DNA of 64,000 bases from Bradyrhizobium sp. (GCF_016219575.1 NZ_JACRMG010000009.1:1054001-1118000); one strand, 5' to 3'; shown: positions 1 through 10,208, counted from the first letter of the stretch. A program made the numbers and translations. Notes: generated by a model not told the origin, from the letters alone.

Positions 1-357
1 ATGCTGCGCGCGGAGAGCCAGGGCGAGCGCGTCAGCCGCGCCGCCGACCAGCCGGTCTGGCGCGACCCCGAGACGGGTTATCTGCGCAAGCAGGTATTCG
101 TTCGCCCCGACAACCCCGTCGAGATCATCAGGGTCGAGATGCCGGCAAGACAGCGCGTGACGCTGCCGGCATCGTCCTACACGCATATCCGCCAGGCGCT
201 CTGGGTACTCTCCGGCTCGCTCGTCATCACGGAAGGCGGCACGCGGCATGTGCTGTCGGCCGGCGACTGCCTCGGCTTCGGCCCGCCCGCGGAAACCACC
301 TTCGCCAACGAAGCCGCTTCACCCTGCACCTATGTGGTGGCGCTTGCCCGGAACTGA
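1..357 (+). CDS. Cupin-domain protein, C-terminal part (probably XRE-cupin regulator)
   Basis: The reading frame is open at the window edge, so the first ATG is probably not the true start. The visible 118 residues form one cupin barrel: a segment around residues 46-75 (RVTLPASSYTHIRQALWVLS) leads into the strand LVITEGGTRHVLSAGD and a final strand ending in ALARN. Cupin domains of this type usually follow an N-terminal helix-turn-helix in XRE-cupin regulators, which sense small ligands. That helix-turn-helix would lie outside the window, so the regulator call is inference. The next gene follows after 6 bases on the same strand. Confidence 0.6.
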   Translation: MLRAESQGERVSRAADQPVWRDPETGYLRKQVFVRPDNPVEIIRVEMPARQRVTLPASSYTHIRQALWVLSGSLVITEGGTRHVLSAGDCLGFGPPAETTFANEAASPCTYVVALARN

Positions 358-363
358 GCGGCG

Positions 364-696
364 ATGTCGGAGATCGAGCTTGATGATGCGATCGCGCCGA
401 TCGATCCGGCACGCCCCGCGCCCTCCGGCCACAATGGCGGGCCGCCGCTCGACGGGCACATCCCGGAATGGGGCAACGACGGCATCGGCAGTTACTTCTA
501 CTGGAAGGCCGCCCATCGTGCGGCCTGGAAAAGCTCCTTGCCCGGCATCGTCGCGTTTCGCATCCAAAAGGCCGAGCGGCTCGGGCTCACCTACGAGGAA
601 TACACACTGGAAATCCTCGAGCGCGGCCGCCACCTGCAGGTCGAGGACGTCGAGCGCATCGCACAAATCAAGCGGGCGCGGAGGAATTCGCGTTGA
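364..696 (+). CDS. Conserved small hypothetical protein with GHNGGPPLD motif
   Basis: This 110-residue soluble protein carries a GHNGGPPLDGH segment near residues 22-32, followed by an acidic/aromatic stretch and a helical C-terminus (YTLEILERGRHLQVEDVERI). Similar short proteins with the GHNGGPPLD signature are common in Bradyrhizobium and phage-related contexts, but I know of no assigned function. It lies 6 bases after the cupin gene and its stop overlaps a possible TTG start of the acetyltransferase, so the three may be cotranscribed. No membrane segment or signal peptide is visible. Confidence 0.7.
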   Translation: MSEIELDDAIAPIDPARPAPSGHNGGPPLDGHIPEWGNDGIGSYFYWKAAHRAAWKSSLPGIVAFRIQKAERLGLTYEEYTLEILERGRHLQVEDVERIAQIKRARRNSR

Positions 697-698
697 GC

Positions 699-1262
699 AT
701 GGAGGGCATCGGCGTGGATCAAGCCGCGATAGCTGAAATCGACATCCGGCCGCTGGCCCCCTCGCCCGCCATCCGCGCGATGTTGAGCGAGTTGCTGATC
801 GAAGCCGTCGCAAACGGCGGCTCGGTCAGCTTCATGGATCCCCTGCCGCCGGAGACGGCGGACAAGTTCTGGGAGAATGCGCTGGCGGCTGCAGCGCGTG
901 GCGACCGGATCGTTCTCGGCGCCTTCGACGGCGATCTGCTGGTGGGAACGCTGACGCTGGTGCTCGACCTCGCGCAAAACCAGCCGCACCGCGCCGAGCT
1001 CGTCAAGATGATCACGCGGATCGGTTACCGCGGGCGCGGCGTGGCGACCTCCTTGCTGCGCCGGGCCGAGACGATGGCGCTCGCGCAGGCGCGCACGCTG
1101 CTCGTGCTCGACACCGCCTCGGACGGCGGCGCCGCGCCGCTCTACGAGTCGGTCGGCTTCAAGCTCGCGGGCGAAATTCCAGATTATGCGTTGAAGCCGC
1201 AAGGCGGCCTCACCGGCACGAAGTTCTACTGGAAACGCCTGGTGGCGCTGCCGACCGCCTAG
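699..1262 (+). CDS. GNAT-family N-acetyltransferase
   Basis: The 187-residue protein has the GNAT fold signature: strand [19 protein letters not shown], then the acetyl-CoA pyrophosphate-binding loop [15 protein letters not shown] (R-x-x-G-x-G/A type), then [20 protein letters not shown], the typical motif B region. It should transfer an acetyl group from acetyl-CoA to an amine; the substrate cannot be read from sequence. Start choice: ATG at 699 is preceded by a GAGGAA box at 681, spacing about 12. An in-frame TTG at 693 has better spacing and is a real alternative. The 3' end overlaps the convergent tpiA gene by 4 bases. Confidence 0.85.
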   Translation: MEGIGVDQAAIAEIDIRPLAPSPAIRAMLSELLIEAVANGGSVSFMDPLPPETADKFWENALAAAARGDRIVLGAFDGDLLVGTLTLVLDLAQNQPHRAELVKMITRIGYRGRGVATSLLRRAETMALAQARTLLVLDTASDGGAAPLYESVGFKLAGEIPDYALKPQGGLTGTKFYWKRLVALPTA

Positions 1263-2011
1263 CAGCCGGCCGCGATCGCGAGGAAATCGGACGCCTTCAG
1301 GCTGGCGCCGCCGACCAGCGCGCCATTGACGTTGGCAACCGCCATCAATTCCTTCGCATTGGAAGGCTTGACCGAGCCGCCGTAGAGGATGCGCATCTTG
1401 CCGCCTTCCGCCTTGAAGCGCTCGGTTAGCTGCTTGCGGATGAAGCGGTGAACTTCCTCGACGTCCCCCGTGGTCGGCGTCAGCCCGGTACCGATGGCCC
1501 AGACCGGCTCGTAGGCCACGACCAGATTGGCCGCGGTCGCGCCGTCCGGCAGCGAGCCCTTCAATTGCGTGCCGCAGACCTCGAGCGTCTGGCCGGCATC
1601 GCGCTGCGCCCGGGTCTCGCCGATGCAAACAATCGCGGTGACGCCGGCACGCCAGGCGGCCTCGGCCTTCTGCCGCACCAATCCATCGCTTTCGCCATGG
1701 TCGGCGCGGCGCTCGGAATGGCCGACGATGATGCTGGTGGCGCCGGCGTCCTTCAGCATTTCCGCCGAGAGGTCGCCGGTATGCGCGCCCGAGGTATTGG
1801 GGTGGCAATCCTGCGCGCCGACCGCAACGCCCCCGCCCTTCGCTTTCTCGGCGAAGGACGCGATCAGGGTGGCGGGCGGGCAGACCAGCAGGTCGGCTTT
1901 GCCGGCGAAGGCGCCCGCGCCCGCCAGCATTGCGTCGAATTCGGCCATGGAGGCCTTTTGGCCGTTCATTTTCCAGTTGCCGGCGATCAGGGGCCGGATG
2001 CCATCGTTCAT
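1259..2011 (-). CDS. tpiA: Triosephosphate isomerase
   Basis: Interconverts dihydroxyacetone phosphate and glyceraldehyde-3-phosphate in glycolysis, gluconeogenesis and the Calvin cycle; cytoplasmic dimer. The 250-residue length is normal. All catalytic elements are present: the N-terminal GNWKMNG with the active-site lysine, HSERR with the catalytic histidine, the [11 protein letters not shown] segment with the catalytic glutamate before the mobile loop, and the phosphate-binding ILYGGSV near residue 210. It is transcribed divergently from ppiD, sharing the 2012-2248 intergenic region, which should hold both promoters. Confidence 0.97.
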   Translation of the reverse strand: MNDGIRPLIAGNWKMNGQKASMAEFDAMLAGAGAFAGKADLLVCPPATLIASFAEKAKGGGVAVGAQDCHPNTSGAHTGDLSAEMLKDAGATSIIVGHSERRADHGESDGLVRQKAEAAWRAGVTAIVCIGETRAQRDAGQTLEVCGTQLKGSLPDGATAANLVVAYEPVWAIGTGLTPTTGDVEEVHRFIRKQLTERFKAEGGKMRILYGGSVKPSNAKELMAVANVNGALVGGASLKASDFLAIAAGC

Positions 2012-2248
2012 GTTAAATTCCTGACAGTTTGCCGCGCTTGGCTAGCAGAGCGCCGCGAATTCGGCCATATCGGGCCTCACACGATCCCCTGCCTGTTAAC
2101 CGCTTCAATTGGCCCGCAGGGTCGTGGTTGCGGCGCGGTGACGGCCACTTTATGATGCGTTATCAACCCGGTGACGCCCTTTTTGCGGAATTCGCTCCTG
2201 TTTCCGCTTGGGCCCGTCCCGGTTCCCTCCTGCCAACAAGTTGGACCC

Positions 2249-4144
2249 ATGCTTCGAGGAATACGAAAAGCCTCATCAAACTGGCTCGGCAAGACCGTCA
2301 TGGCCGTGGTGATGGGCGTCCTGATCGTCAGTTTCGCCGTGTGGGGCATCGCCGACATCTTCAAGGGATTCGGCCAGTCGAAGCTCGCCAAGATCGGCAG
2401 TACGGAGATCTCGATCGAGGCCTTCCGCCAGATCTACAACGACCGCCTGCAGCAGCTCAGCCGCCAGTTCGGCCGGCCGCTGACCCAGGAGCAGGCCCGC
2501 TTGTTCGGGCTCGACCGCCAGGTCCTGCAGCAGACGATCGCGGAAGCCGCGCTCGATGAGGAGGCGCGCCGCATGGGGCTCGGGGTGTCCGATGCCGAGA
2601 CCCTGCGCGTGATCCACAACGATCCCAACTTCAAGGGCGTCAACGGCCAGTTCGACCCGAACCGCTTCGCGGCGATCATCCGCCAGGCCGGCTACACCGA
2701 GCAGCGCTATCTCGCCGACCAGCGCCGGGTGTCGCTGCGCCGGCAGATCACCGGCACGATCTCGGCCGGGATCGAGCCGCCGAAACCGCTGATCGACGCC
2801 CTCACCCGCTTCCAGAACGAACAGCGTTCGATCGACTACATCAAGCTCGACGCCGCGCAGGCCGGCACCATCGATCCGCCCTCGCCGGAGACGCTCGCGG
2901 CCTATTTCGAGGACCGCAAGGTCCAGTTCCGCGCGCCCGAATACCGCAAGCTGTCGTTTGCGATGATCACGCCGGAAGAGATCGGCAAGTGGAGCGCGGT
3001 GCCCGACGAGGAGGCCAAGAAGGCCTATGACGAGCGCAAGGACAAGATGGGCACGCCCGACAAGCGCGAGGTGTCGCAGATCGTGTTCCCCAGCATGGAG
3101 GAAGCAACGACGGCGCGTAATCGCATCGGCGCGAGCTTTTCCTTCGAGGATCTGGCGAAGGAGCGCGGGCTCAATCCGACCGACTACGATCTCGGTTTGA
3201 TCGCGAAATCCGCGATCATCGATCCCGCCATCGCGGACGCCGCCTTCGCGCTCGGCTCGGGCGAGCTCAGCCAGCCCGTGCAGGGCCGTTTCGGCGTGGC
3301 GCTGGTCAGGATCGGCAAGATCGAGCCGGGCTCGGTGCCGAGCTACGAGAGCGTGGCGGCGACCATCAAGAAGGAAATCGCGACCGCCAATGCGCGGATC
3401 AAGGTCAACGAGCTGCAGGGCAAGATGGAAGACGAGCGCGGCGGCGGCGCCAGCGTCGTCGAGGCCGCGCAGAAGCTCGGGCTGACGGCCGTGACGATCG
3501 ACGCGGTCGACCGTTCCGGCCGCATGCCCAACGGCCAGCCCGTCGCCAACATCCCGCGCGGGCTCGATGTGGTCTCGCAGGCCTTCAACAGCGACGTCGG
3601 CGTCGACAACGATCCGATCCAGTTCCAGGGCGGCCATGTCTGGTACGACGTGCTCGGCATCACGCCGTCGCGCGAACGCCCGCTCGACGAGGTTCGCGAC
3701 CAGGTCGAGGCGAAATGGCGCGAGGACCAGATTGCGAGCCGCCTGCGCACCAAGGCCGCCGAAATGGTCAAGAAGCTCGAACAGGGCGGCAACCTCGCCG
3801 ACGAGGCGGCGGCCGCCGGATCGAAGGTCGAAAGCGCAAAGGACTTCAAGCGCGAAGCGTCCGTTGCGGGCGTACCATCCAGCGCGATCACGGCGGCCTT
3901 CCGCACGCCGAAGGACGGCATCGGACAAAGCGGCGCCGGCAGCGAATGGACCGTCTTCAAGGTCACCGGCATCACGGTGCCGGCGGCCGACATGGCTTCC
4001 GACGATGTCAAGAAGCTGCAGGACAGTCTGCAGCGCAGCATGTCCGAAGAGCAGGTGGCACAATACGTGACCAAGATCGAGCAGGCCATCGGTACCACGA
4101 TCAACCAGGCCGCCTTCGCACAGGTGACGGGCGCCAACCAGTAA
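2249..4144 (+). CDS. ppiD: Inner-membrane peptidyl-prolyl isomerase/chaperone, PpiD type
   Basis: This 631-residue protein has a short cytoplasmic N-terminus, one membrane anchor (about residues 15-36, VMAVVMGVLIVSFAVWGIAD), a SurA-N-like chaperone domain, a parvulin-like PPIC domain around residues 265-365 (KREVSQIVFPSMEEA ... LSQPVQGRFGVALVRIGKI), and a C-terminal chaperone region. PpiD proteins are anchored periplasmic folding factors near the Sec translocon. The ATG at 2249 is chosen because the protein then begins MLRGIRKASSNW just before the anchor. An upstream in-frame ATG at 2171 would add 26 unlikely residues. It precedes trpD by 94 bases containing a palindromic repeat. Confidence 0.9.
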   Translation: MLRGIRKASSNWLGKTVMAVVMGVLIVSFAVWGIADIFKGFGQSKLAKIGSTEISIEAFRQIYNDRLQQLSRQFGRPLTQEQARLFGLDRQVLQQTIAEAALDEEARRMGLGVSDAETLRVIHNDPNFKGVNGQFDPNRFAAIIRQAGYTEQRYLADQRRVSLRRQITGTISAGIEPPKPLIDALTRFQNEQRSIDYIKLDAAQAGTIDPPSPETLAAYFEDRKVQFRAPEYRKLSFAMITPEEIGKWSAVPDEEAKKAYDERKDKMGTPDKREVSQIVFPSMEEATTARNRIGASFSFEDLAKERGLNPTDYDLGLIAKSAIIDPAIADAAFALGSGELSQPVQGRFGVALVRIGKIEPGSVPSYESVAATIKKEIATANARIKVNELQGKMEDERGGGASVVEAAQKLGLTAVTIDAVDRSGRMPNGQPVANIPRGLDVVSQAFNSDVGVDNDPIQFQGGHVWYDVLGITPSRERPLDEVRDQVEAKWREDQIASRLRTKAAEMVKKLEQGGNLADEAAAAGSKVESAKDFKREASVAGVPSSAITAAFRTPKDGIGQSGAGSEWTVFKVTGITVPAADMASDDVKKLQDSLQRSMSEEQVAQYVTKIEQAIGTTINQAAFAQVTGANQ

Positions 4145-4148
4145 CCGT

Positions 4149-4212
4149 GCATGATCCGGACCGGAAGGCCACGCCAGTGCAAAGTGGCTCCGGTTTCTCG
4201 ATCGGATCATGC
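4149..4212. repeat. Palindromic intergenic element (GCATGATCCG type)
   Basis: A perfect 10-base inverted repeat, GCATGATCCG (4149-4158) and CGGATCATGC (4203-4212), encloses a spacer containing AAAGTGG and CCGGTTTCTCG. A related element sits at 15,035-15,081. Such elements are dispersed between genes in Bradyrhizobium and other Rhizobiales. It occupies nearly all of the ppiD-trpD gap. Confidence 0.75.
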
Positions 4213-4238
4213 TCCGATGAGAGTTTGAAAGTGGGGCG

Positions 4239-5252
4239 ATGGACGAGCTGAAATCGATTATCGGCAAGGTCGCAACCGGCGCGACGCTGTCGCGCGACGA
4301 GGCAGCGTCCGCCTTCGACGCCATGATGTCGGGCGAAGCCACCCCCTCGCAGATGGGCGGGCTGTTGATGGCGCTGCGCGTGCGCGGCGAAACCGTGGAC
4401 GAGATCACCGGCGCGGTGGCGGCGATGCGCGGCAAGATGCTGAAGGTGCAGGCGCCGCTCGATGCGATCGACGTGGTCGGCACCGGCGGCGACGGCTCGG
4501 GCTCGGTCAACGTCTCGACCTGTGCGGCCTTCATCGTCGCGGGAAGCGGCGTGCCGGTGGCCAAGCACGGCAACCGCGCGCTGTCGTCACGCTCGGGTGC
4601 GGCCGACGTGCTGGCCTCGCTCGGGGTGAAGATCGACCTCACGCCGGAAAAGGTCGGCCGCTGCGTCAAGGAGGCCGGCATCGGCTTCATGTTCGCGCCC
4701 GCGCATCATCCGGCGATGAAGAACGTCGGCCCGACCCGTGTCGAGCTCGCCACCCGCACGATCTTCAACCTGCTCGGACCGCTGTCCAATCCGGCCGGCG
4801 TCAGGCGGCAGATGGTCGGCGTGTTCTCCAAGCAATGGGTGCAGCCGCTGGCCCAGGTGCTGAAGAATCTCGGCTCGGATTCGGTCTGGGTGGTGCACGG
4901 CTCCGACGGGCTGGACGAGATCACCCTCACCGGCCCCACATCGGTCGCAGCCCTCGAGCACGGCAACATCCGCACCTTCGAGGTGACGCCGGAGGATGCC
5001 GGCCTCACCCGCTCCTCGCCCGGCTCGCTGAAGGGCGGCGATGCCGACGCCAATGCGGTGGCGCTGCGCAGCGTGCTGGAGGGCATACCGAGCGCCTATC
5101 GCGACGTGGCGCTGCTCAATGCCGCCGCGGCGCTGATCGTGGCGGGCAAGGCGAAGGATCTGAAGGAAGGCGTTGCGATAGGCACCAGGACGATCGACAG
5201 CGGCGCGGCGGCGGCCAAGCTGAAGCAGCTGATCGCAGTTTCCAACGGTTGA
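4239..5252 (+). CDS. trpD: Anthranilate phosphoribosyltransferase
   Basis: Second step of tryptophan synthesis: transfers phosphoribose from PRPP to anthranilate. The 337-residue length matches the family. The glycine-rich PRPP-binding loop [14 protein letters not shown] starts near residue 81. [17 protein letters not shown] and the [12 protein letters not shown] segment form the anthranilate and magnesium sites. trpC follows after 9 bases, so the two are cotranscribed. There is no trpG-type glutaminase domain fused. Confidence 0.96.
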   Translation: MDELKSIIGKVATGATLSRDEAASAFDAMMSGEATPSQMGGLLMALRVRGETVDEITGAVAAMRGKMLKVQAPLDAIDVVGTGGDGSGSVNVSTCAAFIVAGSGVPVAKHGNRALSSRSGAADVLASLGVKIDLTPEKVGRCVKEAGIGFMFAPAHHPAMKNVGPTRVELATRTIFNLLGPLSNPAGVRRQMVGVFSKQWVQPLAQVLKNLGSDSVWVVHGSDGLDEITLTGPTSVAALEHGNIRTFEVTPEDAGLTRSSPGSLKGGDADANAVALRSVLEGIPSAYRDVALLNAAAALIVAGKAKDLKEGVAIGTRTIDSGAAAAKLKQLIAVSNG

Positions 5253-5261
5253 GGCCAGCCA

Positions 5262-6083
5262 ATGTCCGACATCCTGAAGAAGATCGAGGACTACAAGCGC
5301 GAGGAGATCGCAGCCGCCAAGCGCGCAAACCCGCTCGCCAGCGTCGAGGCGCGCGCCAAGTCGGCGCCGGCCCCGCGAGGCTTCGTTCGCGCCATCCGCG
5401 ACAAGCTCGCGCGCGGCGATTATGCGCTGATCGCGGAGGTGAAGAAGGCCTCGCCGTCGAAGGGCCTGATCCGTGCCGATTTCGATCCGCCGGCGCTGGC
5501 AAGAGCCTATGAGGCCGGCGGCGCGGCCTGTCTGTCGGTGCTGACCGACACGCCCTCCTTCCAGGGCCATCTCGATTTCATGGTGGCGGCGCGCGCAGCG
5601 ACCAATCTGCCGGTGCTGCGCAAGGATTTCATGTTCGACACCTACCAGGTGGCGGAAGCGCGCGCCTATGGTGCCGACTGCATCCTGATCATCATGGCTG
5701 CGCTCGACGATGCCGCCGCACGCGACATCGAGGATGCGGCGATCTCCCATGGCATGGACGTGCTGATCGAGATCCACGATCGCGCCGAGCTCGATCGCGC
5801 CATAAAGCTCCGCTCGCCGATGATCGGCGTCAACAACCGCAATCTGCGCACCTTCGAGACGACGCTCGAAACCAGCGAGGCGCTGGCGCCGCTGATCCCG
5901 CGCGACCGCCTGATGGTCGGCGAAAGCGGCATCTTCACGCCCGCCGACCTGGCGCGGCTGGAACGCGTGGGCATGTCGACCTTCCTGGTCGGCGAAAGCT
6001 TGATGCGGCAGGCCGACGTTGCCGCCGCGACGCGGGCGCTGCTGACCCGCGCGCAAGCGCCGCGGGCCACGGGAACGCGCTGA
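5262..6083 (+). CDS. trpC: Indole-3-glycerol phosphate synthase
   Basis: Ring closure of carboxyphenylaminodeoxyribulose-5-phosphate to indole-3-glycerol phosphate. The protein is 273 residues, a stand-alone TIM barrel not fused to TrpF. Signature segments: [11 protein letters not shown] with the catalytic lysine, [30 protein letters not shown] and [11 protein letters not shown]. It lies between trpD and moaC, with only 3 bases before moaC, so one transcript probably covers all three. Confidence 0.96.
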   Translation: MSDILKKIEDYKREEIAAAKRANPLASVEARAKSAPAPRGFVRAIRDKLARGDYALIAEVKKASPSKGLIRADFDPPALARAYEAGGAACLSVLTDTPSFQGHLDFMVAARAATNLPVLRKDFMFDTYQVAEARAYGADCILIIMAALDDAAARDIEDAAISHGMDVLIEIHDRAELDRAIKLRSPMIGVNNRNLRTFETTLETSEALAPLIPRDRLMVGESGIFTPADLARLERVGMSTFLVGESLMRQADVAAATRALLTRAQAPRATGTR

Positions 6084-6086
6084 GCG

Positions 6087-6587
6087 ATGCCGAAAAAACC
6101 GTCCAGGGCCAGCGCCGCCCTCACCCATATCGACAGCAAGGGCGAGGCGCGGATGGTCGACGTCTCGGCGAAGCCCGCCACCGAACGCGTCGCGATCGCT
6201 GAAGGCCGCGTGGTGATGAACACGGCGACGCTGGCGCTGATCGTCTCCGGCAACGCCAAAAAGGGCGACGTGCTGGGAACGGCGCGGATCGCCGGCATTA
6301 TGGCGGCCAAGCGCACCTCCGAGCTGATTCCGCTCTGCCATCCGCTCGCCCTGTCCAAGGTCGAGATCGACATCGCGCCCGACGCAAAACTGCCGGGCTG
6401 TACCGTCCGCGCAACGGTCAAGGTCACCGGCCCGACCGGCGTCGAGATGGAGGCGCTGACCGCAGTGTCGGTCGCCTGCCTCACCATCTACGACATGGTG
6501 AAGGCGGTCGAGCGCGGCATCCGGATCGAAGGCATCCGCCTCATCGAGAAGACGGGCGGCAAGTCCGGCCGCTACCGGGCCGACTGA
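6087..6587 (+). CDS. moaC: Cyclic pyranopterin monophosphate synthase
   Basis: Converts the MoaA product to cyclic pyranopterin monophosphate, the first stable intermediate of molybdenum cofactor synthesis. The 166-residue protein has the family signature [17 protein letters not shown] with active-site lysine and histidines, and the C-terminal EKTGGKSG. It is tightly linked behind trpC. In relatives moaC and moeA are usually close; here about 6 kb of other genes separates them. Confidence 0.96.
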   Translation: MPKKPSRASAALTHIDSKGEARMVDVSAKPATERVAIAEGRVVMNTATLALIVSGNAKKGDVLGTARIAGIMAAKRTSELIPLCHPLALSKVEIDIAPDAKLPGCTVRATVKVTGPTGVEMEALTAVSVACLTIYDMVKAVERGIRIEGIRLIEKTGGKSGRYRAD

Positions 6588-6689
6588 TCACCGGCAGAGC
6601 TGTTGCGTCACGCCAGTGTGCCCGGCCTTGCCGGGATTGAACGCCGCCATCAGGTGTTCTGCCATCAGGGGCTTCACACGGAGGATGCA

Positions 6690-6950
6690 ATGTCAGTCGG
6701 CAAGCTATTGGCAACCGTGACGATTTTGTCGGTCATCAATGCCCCCGCGATGGCGCAGCAGGTGATTTCCGAGCCCGGCTATTGCGCGTTCTTCTATCCG
6801 AACGCCAATTGCCAGAACAAGGGACCGGGCAATCCCTATACCGGCAGCTACCAGCGCAGCCTCGCCGATCGGGACGCGGCGAGCGCCGGCCAGACGGTCG
6901 GCGTCGCAGCGTCAAAACCGCATTCGCAGCGCGCGGTGAGGAAGCAGTAG
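6690..6950 (+). CDS. Small secreted hypothetical protein
   Basis: The 86-residue product has a signal peptide (residues 1-22, ending APAMAQQ) and a short cysteine-containing mature part (PGYCAFFYPNANCQNKGPGNPY). The cysteine/aromatic pattern loosely recalls DUF3551 proteins seen later in the window, but the diagnostic C-terminal CxPNPY block is missing, so I do not assign it. The ATG at 6690 has a GGAGG box at 6680. Probably periplasmic; function unknown. Confidence 0.65.
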   Translation: MSVGKLLATVTILSVINAPAMAQQVISEPGYCAFFYPNANCQNKGPGNPYTGSYQRSLADRDAASAGQTVGVAASKPHSQRAVRKQ

Positions 6951-7016
6951 ACCGCCTGATCCGCCGACGGGATCCATGGCCGACGGCAAACGCCGGCCCT
7001 GATTGTTCGCATTCGA

Positions 7017-7178
7017 TCACTTCAGCGAGGTGTTGATCGAGGTGAACTTGGTCTTCAGGTTGCTGCCGAGCCCGTTCACGACCGAGATGATCGCGAGCGA
7101 GATACCTGCGGCGATCAACCCGTATTCGATCGCGGTGGCACCGGATTCATCGGCGAGAAACTGCTTCAACTTGCTCAT
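7017..7178 (-). CDS. Flp-family type IVb pilin subunit
   Basis: A 53-residue protein beginning MSKLKQFLADESGATAIEYG. This is the Flp prepilin signature: a short leader, a G-A-T-A-I-E-Y block with the mature Glu+5, then a hydrophobic helix (LIAAGISLAIISVVNGL) and a short polar tail. Prepilin peptidase should cleave after the glycine of ESG. Flp pilins build thin Tad pili used in adhesion. No tad assembly genes are in the window, so this is an orphan copy. A GGAG box precedes the ATG. Confidence 0.88.
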   Translation of the reverse strand: MSKLKQFLADESGATAIEYGLIAAGISLAIISVVNGLGSNLKTKFTSINTSLK

Positions 7179-7478
7179 TCGGTGGCACTCCATTCACGCT
7201 TGTCTACACAGCAACGGACCTCGCAACTGTCGTGCCAGTTGGCCGCCGAGCGGTTACAACGGCTTAGATGGTTAAGCCCTGCTTGAGGCCAGCGGCGCCC
7301 GGCAATTGATTCCGTTTTGCCATCAGCCAGCTCGGCATTTTCTGCATTCGTATCGATTTCGCTCACGTTTCATTAACCGAACTTCCTAACCGCAACTCCA
7401 CGTCGCTGCGGTACCGGTGTTGCGGGCCGGGGGTTGCACAAACCCCTTCCGTGGATTCCTCCTCGCTGCGACCGAAGC

Positions 7479-10208
7479 ATGAAGAACAACACTACCCCGT
7501 CCGTCAGCGTCGCCGCCGTCCTTCGCGGCGGCCCGATCCGCTGGCTCGTGCTCGGCGGCGGTTTCCTGATCGCGGCGATCGCGGTCGGCGCCACCCTGAT
7601 GGCCGGAAATTTCCGCGAGCGCGCCTTGCACAATGCCGAGCGCGAGCTGGAAAACACGGTGCTGCTGCTGGCGCGCCATTTCGGTCAGCAGCTCGAGGAT
7701 TTCGAGGTCGTCCAGAAGGACCTGATCGGCTACATGCGCGCGAACGGCGTCACCACAGCCGAGGACTACAGGCGCCAGATGTCCGGCGAAGCCATCCACC
7801 GCATGATCAAGTCGAAGATGAGCGCGCTGTCCTATGTCGGCGGCGTGCACCTGTTCGACGACGACGGCAGGCTGATCAACACCTCGTCGGCATGGCCCGC
7901 GCCTGCGGTCAATATCGCCGACCGGCCCTATTTCCGGACTTTCAAGTCCGATCCCCGGGCACCGGAAATGACGATCGAGCCCGTCTACAGCCGCATCACC
8001 GGAATCTGGACCACGGTGCTCGCGCGCAGGGTAACCGGAGCGAACGGCGAGTTCATCGGCGTCGTCGGCCGCGGCATCGAATCCGCCAATTTCGAGAAAT
8101 TCTTCGCCACGATTGCATTGGCGCCCGACTCGGCGATCTCCATGTATCACCGCGACGGCACCTTGCTCGCACGTCATCCGCATGTCGCCGAGATCATCGG
8201 CAAGAATTTCAGCACGAGCGGCGCCCCTGAGCTGCGGGCGGCGTTCGAACAGCCTGCGACCACGTCGCGGCGCGTCAGCCCGATCGACGGCAAGGACCGC
8301 CTGGCTTCCTCGCGCGCACTCAGCCGGTTTCCGCTGGTGGTCGTTGCGGCCACGACCACGGAAGCGGCGCTCGCCGACTGGCGCGAGCAGATCGCCATGC
8401 TGGTGACGATCGCCACCGCCTCGGCGTTTGCGATCGCCGCCCTGCTCCTGCTCGTGGTGCGCAAGCTGTCGGACCAGCACCGGCAATCGCAGCGCCGCCT
8501 GACGCTGGAGAAGCGGCGCCTCGACACCGCCGTCAACCATATGACGCAGGGCCTGCTGCTGTTCGATTCCTCGCAGCGGCTGGTGATCTGCAACCGGCGC
8601 TACATCGAGATGTACGGCCTGTCGGCCGACGTGGTCAAACCCGGATGCAGCTTCCGCGAGATCATCGCCCACCGCAAGGAATCCGGCTCCTTCACCGGCA
8701 ACGTCGGCCAGTACGTCGAGCGCGTGCTGCGCGACATCGACCAGCGCAATGCCATGGTGATCGATACGCCCGACGGCCGCTCGATCCAGGTCGTCAACGA
8801 GCCGCTGGCCGACGGCGGCTGGGTCGCCACCCATGAGGACATCACCGAGCGCCGCCGGGTCGAGGAGCGCATCACCCATCTCGCGCATTACGACGCGCTC
8901 ACCGATCTGCCGAACCGCGCGCTGTTCCATGAGCAGATCAAGCTGGAACTGTCGCATGCCAGCGCCGACCGGCAGCTCGCGGTGCTCTACATCGACATCG
9001 ACGAATTCAAGAGCGTCAACGATTCGCTCGGCCACCTGATCGGGGACGAGCTCCTGAAATCGGTGGCGGCAAGCCTGCGCGGCTGCGTCCGGGAGAGCGA
9101 TTTCGTCGCCCGCCTCGGCGGCGACGAATTCGCCATCGTGCTGACTTCCGTCAGCGATCCCGGCGATGTCGCCGATCTCGTCGACCGCGTCTACGCGGCG
9201 ATCCGCACGCCCTATGACTGCCTCGGCCATCAGGTCACCGCGGACGCCTCGATCGGCATCGCGCTGGCTCCGCAGGACGGTTCCGATCTCGACCAGATCC
9301 TCAAGAACGCGGATCTGGCGATGTACGCCGCCAAGGCCGCCGGCCGCCGCACCCACCGCTTCTTCGAGCCTGTCATGGACGCCCAGGTCCGCGCGCGCCG
9401 CCAACTGGAGATGGACCTGCGCCAGGCCATCGCCGATGGCGGCTTCGAAGTCTATTACCAGCCCTGCCTGAGCCTGCGGGACGGCTCGATTACCGGCTGC
9501 GAGGCATTGGTGCGCTGGCGCCATCCGGAGCGCGGCTTGATCTCGCCGGCCGAATTCGTGCCGATCGCCGAAGATACCGGCCTGATCAACCAGCTCGGCG
9601 AATGGGTGCTGGCCACCGCCTGCATGGAAGCGGCGAAATGGTCCGATCACGTCAAGCTGGCGGTGAACGTCTCGCCGGTCCAGTTCAAGAGCGGCACGCT
9701 GGCCCTTAAGGTGATCGCGGCGCTCGCGACCTCCGGCCTGCCGGCGAGCCGGCTGGAGCTCGAGATCACCGAGGCCGTGCTGATCCGCGACGACGACGCG
9801 GCGCTTGCCATCCTGCATCAGCTGCGCGCCATCGGCGTGCGCATCGCGCTCGACGATTTCGGCACGGGCTATTCGTCGCTGAGCTATCTGAAGCGCTTCC
9901 CCTTCGACAAGATCAAGATCGACCGCTGCTTCGTCACCGACATCGCCGGGCCCGACGGCTCGGCCGGCATCGTGCGCGCGGTGGTGAGCATCGCCACCGA
10001 GCGAAACATGACGACGACGGCCGAAGGCGTCGAGACCGCCGAGCAGCAGCGCATCCTGCGCGAGCTCGGCTGCTCGGAGATGCAGGGCTACCTGTTCAGC
10101 GCGCCGAAATCGGCGGATGTGGTCCGTGAGATGTTGACTGCGCATCGGGCGGCTCCGGCGCAACCTGAAAACGGCGCGCGCAAGCGCAAGACGGCGACGG
10201 TTTCCTGA
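7479..10208 (+). CDS. Membrane GGDEF-EAL protein (cyclic-di-GMP turnover) with sensory and PAS domains
   Basis: A 909-residue protein. A first membrane helix at about residues 20-40, an extracytoplasmic Cache-like sensor (SAISMYHRDGTLLARHP), and a second helix near 305-328 are followed by a PAS domain (DTAVNHMTQGLLLFDSSQRLVICNRR split across its start), a GGDEF domain with intact GGDEF at 547-551, and an EAL domain with EALVRW at 675 and DDFGTGYSSLSYLKRF later. Both catalytic signatures look intact, so it could make and/or hydrolyse cyclic di-GMP; net activity is not predictable. It is divergent from the pilin gene; a link between the two is only suggested by proximity. Confidence 0.93.
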   Translation: MKNNTTPSVSVAAVLRGGPIRWLVLGGGFLIAAIAVGATLMAGNFRERALHNAERELENTVLLLARHFGQQLEDFEVVQKDLIGYMRANGVTTAEDYRRQMSGEAIHRMIKSKMSALSYVGGVHLFDDDGRLINTSSAWPAPAVNIADRPYFRTFKSDPRAPEMTIEPVYSRITGIWTTVLARRVTGANGEFIGVVGRGIESANFEKFFATIALAPDSAISMYHRDGTLLARHPHVAEIIGKNFSTSGAPELRAAFEQPATTSRRVSPIDGKDRLASSRALSRFPLVVVAATTTEAALADWREQIAMLVTIATASAFAIAALLLLVVRKLSDQHRQSQRRLTLEKRRLDTAVNHMTQGLLLFDSSQRLVICNRRYIEMYGLSADVVKPGCSFREIIAHRKESGSFTGNVGQYVERVLRDIDQRNAMVIDTPDGRSIQVVNEPLADGGWVATHEDITERRRVEERITHLAHYDALTDLPNRALFHEQIKLELSHASADRQLAVLYIDIDEFKSVNDSLGHLIGDELLKSVAASLRGCVRESDFVARLGGDEFAIVLTSVSDPGDVADLVDRVYAAIRTPYDCLGHQVTADASIGIALAPQDGSDLDQILKNADLAMYAAKAAGRRTHRFFEPVMDAQVRARRQLEMDLRQAIADGGFEVYYQPCLSLRDGSITGCEALVRWRHPERGLISPAEFVPIAEDTGLINQLGEWVLATACMEAAKWSDHVKLAVNVSPVQFKSGTLALKVIAALATSGLPASRLELEITEAVLIRDDDAALAILHQLRAIGVRIALDDFGTGYSSLSYLKRFPFDKIKIDRCFVTDIAGPDGSAGIVRAVVSIATERNMTTTAEGVETAEQQRILRELGCSEMQGYLFSAPKSADVVREMLTAHRAAPAQPENGARKRKTATVS

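Noticed and set aside
2276..4690. Very long minus-strand frame opposite ppiD and trpD
   Set aside because: Antisense shadow of high-GC genes; the plus strand has clear families.
7175..7366. 63-codon minus-strand frame overlapping the Flp pilin start by TGA/ATG
   Set aside because: Composition is not coding-like, no ribosome-binding site, and no recognisable protein; the pilin has its own site.
7386..10163. 925-codon minus-strand frame opposite the GGDEF-EAL gene
   Set aside because: Antisense shadow; histidine/arginine/aspartate-rich repeats are typical of reversed high-GC coding sequence.
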